Source of the DNA: Pseudomonas guariconensis
GTDB lineage: Bacteria; Pseudomonadota; Gammaproteobacteria; Pseudomonadales; Pseudomonadaceae
Length of the DNA: 64,000 bases
NCBI RefSeq assembly: GCF_900102675.1
Contig: NZ_FMYX01000004.1
Location: forward strand, 1-64,000
Direction: 5' to 3'
Positions 55,476-64,000 of this stretch are shown here, piece by piece; position 1 is the first letter of the stretch, and every line of letters begins with the position of its first letter. The notes under the pieces were generated by a model. That model did not search any database, was not told where the DNA came from, and saw nothing but the letters and a program-made list of their open reading frames with translations. A program made the translations under genes and the position numbers.

Positions 55476-56371
55476 AGGTTCGGCAACAGGTAGTGGTCCA
55501 AAAGCAGTGCGATGAACAGCAGGAACAAGTACCCGATAGAGTACTTGAAGGTCTTGATCGCAGCGTGCGGCCTGGTGCCACGGTACAACACCCAGGCCCA
55601 GTGGAGAAAGCGCAGGCCCAGGGCCAAGGCACAGATCAAGTAGAGCGGGCCGCTCATGTGGATGACGTATGGCAGCAGGCTCACCGCCAGCAGCACCAGG
55701 GTATAGAGCAGAATGTGCAGCTTGGTGTAGCGCTCGCCGTGGGTCACCGGCAGCATGGGGATGTCCGCCTTGGCGTACTCCTGCTTGCGGTGGATGGCCA
55801 GGGCCCAGAAGTGCGGCGGGGTCCAGGCGAAAATGATCAGCACCAGCAGCAACGGCTCGGCGCTCACATGCCCACTGACCGCCACCCAGCCCAGCAACGG
55901 CGGCGTTGCACCCGCCAGGCCACCGATGACGATATTCTGCGGCGTGGCGCGCTTGAGAAACCCGGTATAAATCACCGCATAGCCCAGCAACGAGGCGAGG
56001 GTGAGCCAGGCGGTGAGGGCGTTGGTGAAGACCAGCAGCACGGCCATACCCGCCAGCGACAAGGCCAGTGCGAAGCCCAGCGCCGGCAAGGGCGCGACCC
56101 GGCCGTCAGCCAGCGGTCGCTTGTGGGTACGGGCCATCAGTGCATCGATGCGCCGGTCCACCACATGGTTGACCACCGCCGCGCCCCCGGCGCAGAGGGC
56201 TATGCCTAGGTTGCCGAACGACAGGATGGGCCAAGGCACCCCGGCCCGGGTGGCCAAGAACATTCCCGCCAGCGAGGTGATCAGCATCAGGAGCACCACC
56301 TTGGGCTTGGTCAGCTCCAGGTAGTCGCGCCACCCGGCTCGCGCCGGGCGTTCACTCAGAAGCGTCGCCAC
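55472..56371 (-). CDS. cyoE: Protohaem IX farnesyltransferase (haem O synthase)
   Basis: This is a 299-residue UbiA-type prenyltransferase with about nine membrane segments. The first aspartate-rich motif is NHVVDRRIDALMARTHKRPL; the second is in IFAWTPPHFWALAIHRKQEYAKADIPMLPVTHG. It adds a farnesyl group to haem B to form haem O, the substrate of the next enzyme. It overlaps the COX15 gene by 16 bases. Confidence 0.95.
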   Translation of the reverse strand: MATLLSERPARAGWRDYLELTKPKVVLLMLITSLAGMFLATRAGVPWPILSFGNLGIALCAGGAAVVNHVVDRRIDALMARTHKRPLADGRVAPLPALGFALALSLAGMAVLLVFTNALTAWLTLASLLGYAVIYTGFLKRATPQNIVIGGLAGATPPLLGWVAVSGHVSAEPLLLVLIIFAWTPPHFWALAIHRKQEYAKADIPMLPVTHGERYTKLHILLYTLVLLAVSLLPYVIHMSGPLYLICALALGLRFLHWAWVLYRGTRPHAAIKTFKYSIGYLFLLFIALLLDHYLLPNL

Positions 56372-57429
56372 GCGTCAGCCCTCGTGTGCACGGTGCCACC
56401 TGCACTGGTGACCGGTGTGAGTCGCCAGCCATGGCCAACACGGACCTTGTCCACCACGCGAATCCGGTAATTCACCAGCACCATGCTCAGCAGCAACAGA
56501 GCACCGCCCGCGTTGTGCGCAACGGCCACCCCCAACGGCAGATGGAACAGTACGTTGCTGATACCCAGGCTGACCTGCACGCCCAGCACCAGCAGCACCA
56601 GACGAGCCAGCCCGGTGAGACCGTTGCGGTGCAGCTTCCAGCTCAACATCAGCAACACCGCAACGACCATCAGCGCGCCGAGCCGGTGACTGATGTGAAT
56701 GGCGGTGCGGGCATCACTGTCCAGTTGTCCACCGAGGTAGTTGGGTCCCACGTGCTGGGTCAGGTGAAAGCCGTTGCTGAAGTCCGCCGCCGGCCACCAT
56801 TGACCGTGGCAGGTGGGCAGATCGATGCAGGCCACTGCGGCATAGTTGGCACTGACCCAGCCCCCCAAGGCGATCTGCCCGATCACCACCAGCAGCGCCA
56901 GCGCCGCCACCCGACGCAGGCTCAAAGGCAGCTTGGGCAACGGCGCAAACGCGCGAGATAGACGCAGCGATAGCAGGAACAGCAGACTGAGCGTGGTGAA
57001 GCCGCCCAGCAAATGGGCAGTGACCACCTGCGGCCATAGCTTGAGCGTGACCGTCCACATGCCGAACGCCGCCTGGGCGAGCACCACCCCTAGCAACAGC
57101 ACCGGCAGGCGGTACGGCTGGCCGTCCCGGGCATGACGGCGCACCGCCTGGAAGGCCAGCAGCGCGATCACCGTCGCCAGTGTGCCGGCAAAGTAGCGGT
57201 GGACCATCTCGGCCCAGCCCTTGGCCTCCTCCACCGGATGGTCCGGGAAGCGCAGCTCGGCGTGTGCCAGTTGGGCTTCGGTCTTGGGCACGCCAATGAA
57301 GCCGTAGCAGCCAGGCCAGTCGGGACAACCCAGGCCAGCGTGGGTCAGGCGGGTATAAGCACCGAGCAGCACGACCAGCAGCGCCAGCACGGTGGCAAAC
57401 ACAGCAAGGCGGTATCCGGGTCTGGCCAT
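56356..57429 (-). CDS. ctaA: Haem A synthase (COX15/CtaA)
   Basis: This is a 357-residue protein with about eight membrane segments. Family blocks are LLGAYTRLTHAGLGCPDWPGCYG (near residue 22), EMVHRYFAGTL and VVTAHLLGGFTTLSLLFLLSLRL. The conserved histidines (MVHR, TAHL, HISHR, AHNAG) bind haem. It oxidises haem O to haem A for the aa3 centre. It is co-transcribed with cyoE and the Sco gene. Confidence 0.94.
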   Translation of the reverse strand: MARPGYRLAVFATVLALLVVLLGAYTRLTHAGLGCPDWPGCYGFIGVPKTEAQLAHAELRFPDHPVEEAKGWAEMVHRYFAGTLATVIALLAFQAVRRHARDGQPYRLPVLLLGVVLAQAAFGMWTVTLKLWPQVVTAHLLGGFTTLSLLFLLSLRLSRAFAPLPKLPLSLRRVAALALLVVIGQIALGGWVSANYAAVACIDLPTCHGQWWPAADFSNGFHLTQHVGPNYLGGQLDSDARTAIHISHRLGALMVVAVLLMLSWKLHRNGLTGLARLVLLVLGVQVSLGISNVLFHLPLGVAVAHNAGGALLLLSMVLVNYRIRVVDKVRVGHGWRLTPVTSAGGTVHTRADAWRRF

Positions 57430-57438
57430 GGCGGCCTC

Positions 57439-58023
57439 CTAGCCGATGTTGGACAGCTTGAGCAGATGGCGCAGGTCGTCGAGCACCTGTTTACCGTTGA
57501 CCTTGGCGTCGTAGCGCAGCACCAGGTTGCCGTGGGGATCGACAATCCACAGCTGCGGACCGGGTACATCGACCTTCTGGCCATAACGCTGGGTATCCAG
57601 CGGGTAACGTTGCAATTGCGGGTATTCACGCTCGAGCGTGCCCTGGAATTCGCCGGGCAATGGCTGGGCGGCGGCCAGGGCATGGCTGGCGCGGCTTGCA
57701 TCGCGGCCCAGGCCAATCTGGATCTGCCGGGCCAGATAGACCAGTCGCTGGCAATCCTCGGTGCAGGTAGCCGGGGCGCTGACCAGCAATTGCCAGCGTG
57801 CCTCCTGGGCATCGATGCCGATATCCGCGCGGCTTTGACCGTTGCCGATCATCTCGCCGTGGTAGCTGCGCCCCTCTGGCACCCAGAACTGCAGCTTGTA
57901 CATGCTGGTGGCCAGGATCATTGGGCCCAACACCACCAACAGGATCAGGATCAGCTGCAAACGCCCGCGGCTTCTGGGTTTGCCACGTTCAGGCACGTCC
58001 AGTGGACTCGTTACGCCGCCCAT
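57439..58023 (-). CDS. Membrane-anchored thioredoxin-like protein of the oxidase operon
   Basis: This 194-residue protein has one N-terminal helix (about residues 23-41, LQLILILLVVLGPMILATS) and a periplasmic domain. That domain has C-x3-C (APATCTEDCQRLVYLARQIQIGLG) in the region where Sco proteins bind copper, and WIVDPHGNLVLRYD, which resembles the Sco/thioredoxin core. Its role in oxidase assembly is inferred from position. AGGAG precedes the ATG. The SURF1 gene overlaps its start by 35 bases. Confidence 0.82.
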   Translation of the reverse strand: MGGVTSPLDVPERGKPRSRGRLQLILILLVVLGPMILATSMYKLQFWVPEGRSYHGEMIGNGQSRADIGIDAQEARWQLLVSAPATCTEDCQRLVYLARQIQIGLGRDASRASHALAAAQPLPGEFQGTLEREYPQLQRYPLDTQRYGQKVDVPGPQLWIVDPHGNLVLRYDAKVNGKQVLDDLRHLLKLSNIG

Positions 58024-58729
58024 GGGGGTTCTCCTTTTTGTCATGCCAGCCGAAGTAGAGGTAAAGCAGCACCAGCGCCGTGGCCAGGGCGAACCACTGC
58101 ACGGCGTAGCCCAGGTGTTTTTCCGGACCCAAGGCGACCACCGGCCAGTCCAGCCGGTAGCTGGCCGGGCCGTGTTCCAGACGCAGTTCATGGGCAAAAC
58201 CCTCACGGCCGAGCTGTTGCCACAGTTGGGCAGGGTCGACGGCGGTCAGTAGATGTGGCCACTGGCCGCCGACCGGGTCTGGGTGCAGCTGGAAGGTGGC
58301 GCCCGGCGCGACATAGACCCAGGCCTCGAGCGCCAAGGCTTGGGCAGGTGTCTCGAAACGGACCGGCTCGCGACGATCCGGCCAGGGCAGCCAGCCCCGG
58401 TTGACCAGCAGCCACAGGCCGCTGGCCTGGTCATGAAACGGTTGCAGCACCTCCACACCCGCCCGGCCGTCGCGAATGCTGTTGTCCAGCAGCAGGCTGT
58501 GTTCACCATCGAAGCGGCCATACAGGTGCACGCGACGATAGGCCGGGTTGGCCACCTGTGGCAGTTGGCCGCCGGCCAGGGGCGCCTCGATCCTGCGTTC
58601 GGCGAAGGTTGCCAGCAGTGCACGTTTTTCATCGGCACGGTCCAGTTGCCAACAGCCGAGCGCGATCAGGCCCGGCAGCAGCGCGAGCACCACCAAGGTT
58701 GGTACCAGGCCTGGGCGAAACGGCTTCAC
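57989..58729 (-). CDS. SURF1 family cytochrome oxidase assembly protein
   Basis: This 246-residue protein has two membrane helices, at residues 7-25 (VPTLVVLALLPGLIALGCWQLDRA) and about 210-228 (AVQWFALATALVLLYLYFGW). Between them are YRRVHLYGRFDGEHSLLLDNSIRDGRAGVEVLQPF and LVNRGWLPWPDRRE, diagnostic of SURF1. It helps insert haem A into subunit I. GTG start, taken because the first helix begins there. Its start lies 63 bp from the opposite-strand DUF2909 gene, so it begins a new transcript. Confidence 0.92.
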   Translation of the reverse strand: MKPFRPGLVPTLVVLALLPGLIALGCWQLDRADEKRALLATFAERRIEAPLAGGQLPQVANPAYRRVHLYGRFDGEHSLLLDNSIRDGRAGVEVLQPFHDQASGLWLLVNRGWLPWPDRREPVRFETPAQALALEAWVYVAPGATFQLHPDPVGGQWPHLLTAVDPAQLWQQLGREGFAHELRLEHGPASYRLDWPVVALGPEKHLGYAVQWFALATALVLLYLYFGWHDKKENPHGRRNESTGRA

Positions 58730-58751
58730 CGTGTCCTCGCCAGGTCGATCG

Positions 58752-58759
58752 CTATACTT
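58752..58759 (+). promoter_or_regulatory. CTATACTT -10 element of the DUF2909 gene
   Basis: CTATACTT is an exact match to the extended -10 favoured by the stationary-phase sigma factor RpoS. It lies 34 nt before the DUF2909 start. The -35 region is poor, which also suits RpoS. Confidence 0.45.
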
Positions 58760-58792
58760 GATTTCATCACCGCATCCCCCCGGAGTTTCGCC

Positions 58793-58996
58793 ATGCTCAA
58801 GGCCGCGATTGTCCTGATGCTGTTGGCCACCATTGCCAGCCTGTTCAGCGGGCTGGTGTTCCTGGTCAAGGACGACGAACACTCGACCCGCTTGCTCAAA
58901 GCCCTGACCGTGCGAGTCACCCTGGCCACCTTGACAATCGCCCTGGTGGCCTGGGGCCTGATCAGCGGCCAACTGGTCTCCCACGCCCCCTTCTAA
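58793..58996 (+). CDS. DUF2909 twin-transmembrane small protein
   Basis: This 67-residue protein has two membrane helices (LKAAIVLMLLATIASLFSGLVFLV and VTLATLTIALVAWGLISGQLV) with a charged link DDEHSTRLLKALTVR. It matches DUF2909 (twin transmembrane protein). It lies on the plus strand between SURF1 and ctaE, facing the ctaE end. It has a possible role in oxidase assembly, from its conserved position only. Confidence 0.88.
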   Translation: MLKAAIVLMLLATIASLFSGLVFLVKDDEHSTRLLKALTVRVTLATLTIALVAWGLISGQLVSHAPF

Positions 58997-59053
58997 GTTT
59001 TCACCCGCTCCCATCTGGTCCGTCGGAGTTCTCTAAAGGCAGTTGCCCTCAGT

Positions 59054-59941
59054 TCAGAGCACGTACACGAAGATGAACAACCCGACCCACACCACATCGA
59101 CAAAGTGCCAGTACCAGCTCGCCGCCTCGAAACCAAAGTGCTTGTCCGGATCGAAATGCCCGCGTAGCACGCGGCAGAACATCACGATCAGGATCAGCGT
59201 GCCCAAGGTCACGTGGGCACCGTGGAAGCCGGTGAGCATGAAGAAGGTCGCGCCGTAGATCCCTGAACCCAGCGTCAAGCCCAGTTCGGTATAGGCCTCG
59301 TGGTACTCGAAGGCCTGCAACGCCAGGAACGACAAGCCCAGCAGGATGGTCAGCCCCAGCCACAGCTTGAGCGGCCCACGATGGTTCTTGCGCAGGGCAT
59401 GGTGGGCGATGGTGATGGTCACGCTGGAGCTCACCAGCAAGATGGTGTTGATCAGCGGCAGGTGCCACGGATCGATGATTTCCTTCGGTGGCGGAAACAG
59501 CTTCGGATCCGGTGTATGCAACAACGGCCAGGCGAACTCGAACGTTGGCCACAGCATATGGGCGATGCCCTTGTGTCCCTCGCCGCCGAGCCAGGGGCCG
59601 GCCAGAACTCGCACGTAGAACAGCGCGCCGAAGAACGCCAGGAAGAACATCACCTCCGAGAAGATGAACCAGCTCATGCCCCAGCGGAACGAGCGGTCCA
59701 TCTGCGCGCTATAGAGCCCGGCGTGGCTTTCCTTGACCACCGCACCGAACCAGCCGAACAGCATGTAGGCCAGAAACAGCGCGCCGACGAAGAAGATCAG
59801 TGGCCCATGGGACTCGGGGTGACCGGCCTTGAGATCGTTGAACCAGGTCCCCAGGCCGAACACCGTGATGAACATCCCGATGGTCGCGATGATCGGCCAC
59901 TTGCTCTGCGCCGGGACGTAATAGTGCTCATGACTTGCCAT
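59054..59941 (-). CDS. ctaE: Cytochrome c oxidase subunit III
   Basis: This is a 295-residue integral membrane protein with seven helices. Conserved blocks are SFRWGMSWFIFSEVMFFLAFFGALFYVR (with the subunit III Glu), AFEYHEAYTELGLTLGSGIYGATFFMLTGFHGAHVTLGTLI, and EAASWYWHFVDVVWVGLFIFVYVL. It stabilises proton pumping by subunit I. It lies 16 nt downstream of ctaG. Confidence 0.96.
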   Translation of the reverse strand: MASHEHYYVPAQSKWPIIATIGMFITVFGLGTWFNDLKAGHPESHGPLIFFVGALFLAYMLFGWFGAVVKESHAGLYSAQMDRSFRWGMSWFIFSEVMFFLAFFGALFYVRVLAGPWLGGEGHKGIAHMLWPTFEFAWPLLHTPDPKLFPPPKEIIDPWHLPLINTILLVSSSVTITIAHHALRKNHRGPLKLWLGLTILLGLSFLALQAFEYHEAYTELGLTLGSGIYGATFFMLTGFHGAHVTLGTLILIVMFCRVLRGHFDPDKHFGFEAASWYWHFVDVVWVGLFIFVYVL

Positions 59942-59957
59942 TGCTGTTCTCCTTCCC

Positions 59958-60524
59958 TTAGCGGGCGCCCTGGACGTCCTGGGCCGCGACATGAGCGACC
60001 GGTGGGTGGCGAGCGGTGATGTCGAACAAGGTGTAGGCCAGTGTCAGGTGCTTCACATTGGCCGGCAGGTCGCGATCGACGATGAACCGCACGGGCATCT
60101 CGATGCGCTCACCGGGTTGCAGCACCTGCTGGGTGAAGCAGAAGCACTCGGTCTTGTGGAAATACGCCGCGGCCTCGGCCGGGGTGATGCTGGGTATGGC
60201 TTGGGCACTCATGGGCCGGTCGGTGGGGTTGCGGGCGATGAAAATCATCTGGTTGACCGCGCCCGGATTGACCTCCAGCTGATCGGCGGTGGAATAGAAG
60301 TCCCAGACCATGTCGCTGGCGTTGGTGGACATGAACTGCACCCGCACCGTGCGCGACGGGTCACTCACCTGGCTGCCCTCGTATTGCCCGCCGGTCTTGC
60401 CATTGATGCCGAAGGCCTTGCACATCACGTCGTAGATGGGCACCAGGGCAAAACCAAAGGCGAACATCAGCACCGCCAGCATCAAGAGGCGCGTGACCAG
60501 GCGTCTGAGCGAAAGGCCGTTCAT
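59958..60524 (-). CDS. ctaG: Cytochrome c oxidase assembly protein CtaG/Cox11
   Basis: This 188-residue protein has one N-terminal helix (residues 10-29) and a periplasmic copper-binding domain. The CFCF motif (C127, C129 in TECFCFTQQVLQPGE) delivers copper to the CuB site of subunit I. YDVMCKAFGINGKTGGQ after the helix is also a family mark. It lies between ctaD and ctaE, the usual order. Confidence 0.95.
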   Translation of the reverse strand: MNGLSLRRLVTRLLMLAVLMFAFGFALVPIYDVMCKAFGINGKTGGQYEGSQVSDPSRTVRVQFMSTNASDMVWDFYSTADQLEVNPGAVNQMIFIARNPTDRPMSAQAIPSITPAEAAAYFHKTECFCFTQQVLQPGERIEMPVRFIVDRDLPANVKHLTLAYTLFDITARHPPVAHVAAQDVQGAR

Positions 60525-60534
60525 GCCCGGCGCC

Positions 60535-62124
60535 TCACTTCACATCCGGTGGTGTCTGGAAGGTGTGGTAAGGCGCCGGCGAAGGCACCGTCCACTCCAG
60601 GCCATCGGCGCCATCCCAAGGCTTGGCCGGTGCCGGCGCGCCGCCGCGGATGCACTTGATGACGATGAACAGGAACAGGATCTGCGTGGCACCGAAGGTG
60701 AAGGCCCCGATCGACGACACCATGTTGAAGTCGGCGAACTGCAGGTTGTAATCCGGAATACGCCGAGGCATGCCGGCCAGCCCCACGAAGTGCATCGGGA
60801 AGAAGGCCAGGTTCATGCCCACGAACGAAAGCCAGAAATGCAGCTTGGCCAGGGTTTCGTCGTACATGTGTCCGGTCCATTTCGGCAGCCAGTAGTAGGC
60901 CGAGGCGAAGATGCCGAAGATCGCCCCCGGCACCAGCACGTAGTGGAAGTGGGCCACGACGAAGTAGGTGTCGTGATACTGGAAGTCCGCCGGGGCGATG
61001 GCCAGCATCAGCCCGGAGAACCCACCGATGGTGAACAGGATGACGAACGCGATGGCGAACAGCATCGGCGCCTCGAAGGTCAGTGCACCCTGCCACATGG
61101 TGCTGACCCAGTTGAACACCTTCACCCCCGTGGGCACGGCGATGAGCATGGTGGCGTACATGAAGAACAGCTCGCCAACCACCGGAATTCCGACCACGAA
61201 CATGTGGTGGGCCCAAACAATGAACGACAGGAAGGCGATCGCGCCGGTGGCATAGACCATCGAGGTGTAGCCGAACAGCGGCTTGCGCGAAAAGGCCGGA
61301 ATGATCGAGCTGACCGCACCGAAGGCCGGCAGGATCATGATGTACACCTCAGGGTGCCCGAAGAACCAGAACACGTGCTGGAACAACACCGGGTCGCCCC
61401 CGCCGGCAGCGCTGAAGAAGCTTGTGCCGAAGTGGATGTCCATCAGCATCATGGTTACCACGCCTGCCAGTACCGGCATCACCGCTATCAGCAGGAACGC
61501 GGTGATCAGCCAGGTCCAGACGAACAGCGGCATCTTCATGAGCGTCATGCCCGGGGCACGCAAGTTGAGGATGGTGGCGATCACGTTGATCGCGCCCATG
61601 ATCGAGCTGATCCCCATCAGGTGGATGGCGAAGATGAAGAACGTCACGCTGGCCGGCGCGTAGGTGGTGGACAGCGGGGCATAGAAAGTCCAGCCGAAGT
61701 TGGGGCCTCCGCCTGGGCTGAACAGGGTCGAGACCAGCAGCAGGAAGGCCGCTGGCAACAGCCAGAAGCTGAAGTTGTTCATCCGCGGCAAGGCCATGTC
61801 CGGCGCGCCGATCATCAGCGGAATCATCCAGTTGGCCAGGCCGACGAAGGCCGGCATCACCGCGCCGAACACCATGATCAGGCCGTGCATGGTGGTCATC
61901 TGGTTGAAGAACGCCGGTTCCACGATCTGCAGCCCCGGCTGGAACAGCTCGGCGCGGATCACCATGGCAAAGGAGCCACCGAGCAGGAACATGGTGAAGG
62001 CGAACCACAGGTACATCGTGCCGATGTCCTTGTGGTTGGTGGTCAGCACCCAGCGCATCAGGCCCTTGGCCGGGCCGTGGGCGTGGTCATGGCCGTGGGC
62101 GTGGTCGTCGATCACTGCACTCAT
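60535..62124 (-). CDS. ctaD: Cytochrome c oxidase subunit I
   Basis: This is a 529-residue, twelve-helix haem-copper oxidase core. Haem a ligand H80 is in TTMHGLIM. H257, E259 and Y261 of GHPEVYIM give CuB and the His-Tyr cross-link. H305-H306 are in WAHHMFV, and AHFHYVLVPGAI supplies the haem ligands of helix X. PTGVKVFNW carries the K-channel lysine, so this is an A-type proton-pumping enzyme. The N-terminus is unusually rich in histidine (DDHAHGHDHAHG). AGGAGG precedes the ATG. Confidence 0.97.
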   Translation of the reverse strand: MSAVIDDHAHGHDHAHGPAKGLMRWVLTTNHKDIGTMYLWFAFTMFLLGGSFAMVIRAELFQPGLQIVEPAFFNQMTTMHGLIMVFGAVMPAFVGLANWMIPLMIGAPDMALPRMNNFSFWLLPAAFLLLVSTLFSPGGGPNFGWTFYAPLSTTYAPASVTFFIFAIHLMGISSIMGAINVIATILNLRAPGMTLMKMPLFVWTWLITAFLLIAVMPVLAGVVTMMLMDIHFGTSFFSAAGGGDPVLFQHVFWFFGHPEVYIMILPAFGAVSSIIPAFSRKPLFGYTSMVYATGAIAFLSFIVWAHHMFVVGIPVVGELFFMYATMLIAVPTGVKVFNWVSTMWQGALTFEAPMLFAIAFVILFTIGGFSGLMLAIAPADFQYHDTYFVVAHFHYVLVPGAIFGIFASAYYWLPKWTGHMYDETLAKLHFWLSFVGMNLAFFPMHFVGLAGMPRRIPDYNLQFADFNMVSSIGAFTFGATQILFLFIVIKCIRGGAPAPAKPWDGADGLEWTVPSPAPYHTFQTPPDVK

Positions 62125-62167
62125 GTCCTGCCTCCTGCAATCCATTGATTGCCGCGAGTTACCCGGT

Positions 62168-63295
62168 TCATTGCGCGTCTGCCTGCTTGAGCGCCAGCAC
62201 GTCTTTCGGCGTGACCATGTCACCTTTGTTGTTGCCCCAGGCGTTGCGCTCGTAGGTCACCACGGCGGCGATGTCGACTTCCGAAAGCTGCTTGCCGAAC
62301 GCAGCCATGGCGGTACCGGGACGGCCGTGGAACACAATGTTCAGGTGTTCTTCCTTAGGCCCTGTGGCGACCTTCGAGCCCTTGAGCGCCGGGAACATCG
62401 GCGGCAGGCCCTGGCCCTCGGCCTGGTGACAGGACACGCAGGTGGTGTGGTAGACCTTGTCGCCGCGCTCGACCAATTCCTCAAGCGTCCACTCCTTGCT
62501 GGTCAGCTCCTTGAGCTTGGCAGCCTCGGCTTTTCGCTCGCCCAGCCAGGCGTCGTAGTCGGCCTTGGACTTGACCTCCACCACCACCGGCATGAAGCCA
62601 TGGTCCTTGCCGCACAGTTCGGTGCACTGGCCGCGGTAGATGCCGGGTTTCTCGATGCGCGTCCAGGCCTCGTTGACGAAGCCCGGAATGGCGTCACGCT
62701 TGACCGCGAAGGCCGGCACCCACCAGGAGTGGATGACATCGGCGGCAGTCACCAGGAACCGCACCTTGGCCCCGACCGGCAGCACCAGCGGCTGGTCGAC
62801 TTCCAGCAGGTAATGCTCGTCCTTGGGCGCCTTGTTGTGGATCTGGTCAGTGGGCGTGGCCAAGTTGCTGAAGAACTCTACGTCCTGGCCTAGGTACTTG
62901 TAGTGCCACTTCCATTGGTAGCCGGTGACCTGGATGTCGAGGTCCGACTCGCTGGCGTCATAGATGTCGATCAGGGTCTTGGTGGCCGGGATGGCCATGG
63001 CCACGAGAATCAGGAAGGGAACGACGGTCCAGAGGATCTCTACCCAGGTGTGCTCGTGGAAATGCGCAGGCTCCTGGCCGGTGGAGCGGCGGTGGATGAC
63101 CATCGACCAGAACATCGCGCCGAACACCACGATGCCGATGACCACGCAAATCCAGAAAATGGTCATGTGCAGGTCGAACACGGCGTTGGAAACTTCCGTC
63201 GCCCCCGGTGCCATGTTCACGGTCCAGGCGGCTTGTGCCTGGCCAAACACCAACCACAACAGGAGGCCCATCCAGACATGTGGATGTCGCATCAT
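62168..63295 (-). CDS. ctaC: Cytochrome c oxidase subunit II fused to cytochrome c (caa3-type)
   Basis: This 375-residue protein has the signal MRHPHVWMGLLLWLVFGQAQA and two membrane helices. The CuA domain has ligands H189, C224, E226, C228, H232 and M235 (CTELCGKDHGFM). The C-terminal haem c domain uses C286-V-S-C289-H290. The fused cytochrome makes the enzyme a caa3 oxidase that can take electrons from cytochrome c4. It is the first gene of ctaC-ctaD-ctaG-ctaE. Two ATGs in tandem (63295 and 63292) are both possible starts. Confidence 0.96.
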   Translation of the reverse strand: MMRHPHVWMGLLLWLVFGQAQAAWTVNMAPGATEVSNAVFDLHMTIFWICVVIGIVVFGAMFWSMVIHRRSTGQEPAHFHEHTWVEILWTVVPFLILVAMAIPATKTLIDIYDASESDLDIQVTGYQWKWHYKYLGQDVEFFSNLATPTDQIHNKAPKDEHYLLEVDQPLVLPVGAKVRFLVTAADVIHSWWVPAFAVKRDAIPGFVNEAWTRIEKPGIYRGQCTELCGKDHGFMPVVVEVKSKADYDAWLGERKAEAAKLKELTSKEWTLEELVERGDKVYHTTCVSCHQAEGQGLPPMFPALKGSKVATGPKEEHLNIVFHGRPGTAMAAFGKQLSEVDIAAVVTYERNAWGNNKGDMVTPKDVLALKQADAQ

Positions 63296-63671
63296 TGCGG
63301 GTTCCCCTTATCGTTCTTGTTGTCCCGGAGGCGTGGACGACCGTACGGCTAAGGAGGGGATGGCGGCCAAGACTGCCTGGCTTCGACGACCGAGCCCCTG
63401 CAAATGGCAGTCGGGCCTCATCAACGAATCACGTTCAACCCGAGTATAGACAGCGACCAATGGCACGCAACGAAGGCCATGAAAACAACTTCACCGATTG
63501 ACGTAATCGCTTGAAAGGCTTGCAGTTACAGGGATAGAGCAAAATGGTGGCATATTGATATAACCACGCAGACAGACGTGCCTCGGGGTTATAACAAATG
63601 CGTCTTAGGCATTCTGGTAAGCGAGCTAACTTAGTGTCTTCCGTTTGTAACGCCTTGTCCCTGGAGTTGTC
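63296..63671. other. Divergent region between ctaC and the last gene
   Basis: This 376-bp region has no convincing gene. It carries the ctaC promoter described separately, about 150 nt before the ctaC start. On the plus-strand side, TATAAC (63590-63595) is a possible -10 without a clear -35. A/T-rich sequence lies at about 63540-63600. Confidence 0.5.
63443..63470 (-). promoter_or_regulatory. Promoter of the caa3 oxidase operon
   Basis: The minus strand reads TTGCGT (63470-63465), 16 nt, then TATACT (63448-63443) preceded by C, giving CTATACT. This fits sigma70 or RpoS; the aa3/caa3 oxidase is RpoS-dependent in P. aeruginosa. It implies a leader of about 140 nt. Confidence 0.5.
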
Positions 63672-64000
63672 ATGAACATCGCTGCTGTCCGCGAGCAGAT
63701 CACCCACGCCCACCAACACGAGGGCCAGACCGGCCAACTGAAACAGCGCCTGGAACAACAACTGCCGCATCTGCATCCATCGATCCAACTGCCTGAGCAG
63801 GATGCCCAGGGTACTCTGGCGCGCTTCGTCAGCGCCTACATCGATCAGGTTCCGGAACTGCTGGAGGCCGCCCATGAGGTGGCCCGCGAAGCCGGGATCG
63901 AGTCGCAGATCAAGCCGGTGCTGAAAATCGCCGAAGCCTACTTCCTGCAACCGCCCAGCGTCATGCAAGGCCATGTCGGCCTGGATTGCCTGCTGGACGA
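63672..64000 (+). CDS. Conserved hypothetical protein (partial, runs off the edge)
   Basis: The first 109 residues are visible, beginning MNIAAVREQITHAHQHEGQTG, then VSAYIDQVPELLEAAHEVAREAGIESQIKPVLKIAEAYFLQPP. It is soluble and mostly helical, with no signal peptide. CTGGAG lies near the start. I do not recognise a domain; a gene in this position beside ctaC is conserved in Pseudomonas. The 3' end is outside the window. Confidence 0.75.
   Translation, partial: MNIAAVREQITHAHQHEGQTGQLKQRLEQQLPHLHPSIQLPEQDAQGTLARFVSAYIDQVPELLEAAHEVAREAGIESQIKPVLKIAEAYFLQPPSVMQGHVGLDCLLD

Overview
This window is a stretch of chromosome from a Pseudomonas of the P. putida group. The GC-rich coding style fits. 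So do REP palindromes built on TTCGCGGGTAAACCCGCTCC. The gene order is the conserved Pseudomonas core around algB-kinB, dsbA, cc4, engB, polA, znu, metNIQ and the caa3 oxidase. No tRNA, insertion sequence, prophage or CRISPR array is visible, so this is a vertically inherited core region. Its novelty lies in small genes, non-coding signals and regulation.

Left end (1-9 kb). The extreme left edge holds tandem promoters and the boxA leader of a ribosomal RNA operon that reads off the window on the minus strand. Next come the glutarate genes (gcdG, gcdH, divergent gcdR), the proton-translocating transhydrogenase pntAA-pntAB-pntB, and a class I CoA-transferase.

9-27 kb. A DUF1127 micro-gene is flanked by repeated ACTGTACTGGT operator-like boxes. 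Three tandem DUF2388 secreted proteins follow, translationally coupled to a DUF4105 envelope protein. Then come a GFA protein, a CitMHS transporter, TerC, a Na/Pi cotransporter, an M16 peptidase and a DUF2914 membrane protein. An Mla/Pqi-like lipid transport operon overlaps an SpmAB-like protein convergently. gltP has a long upstream region carrying AauR-type boxes.

27-40 kb, envelope and signalling. A lysozyme-inhibitor (Ivy) operon and a three-BON periplasmic protein each have a sigma54-type promoter. They lie directly beside the NtrC-type regulator algB and its sensor kinase kinB. Beyond are a CSS-EAL c-di-GMP phosphodiesterase, the amidase ampDh2, a small secreted protein, a GGDEF cyclase, an exonuclease/phosphatase-fold protein, dsbA and two c-type cytochromes.

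40-64 kb. engB and polA flank the sRNA ErsA, which has an AlgU-type promoter. Next are a DUF2782 gene, thrB, the zinc-uptake cluster (znuA, zur, znuC, znuB with a Zur-like box), a lipoprotein, the large catalase katE and the methionine importer metNIQ. The caa3 cytochrome oxidase locus follows: structural genes ctaC, ctaD and ctaE with ctaG, then SURF1, heme A synthase, heme O synthase and Sco. It is split by a DUF2909 gene on the opposite strand. The right edge cuts a conserved hypothetical gene.

Starts were set by Shine-Dalgarno position and overlap with neighbours. All family assignments come from reading the translated sequences; no database search was run.
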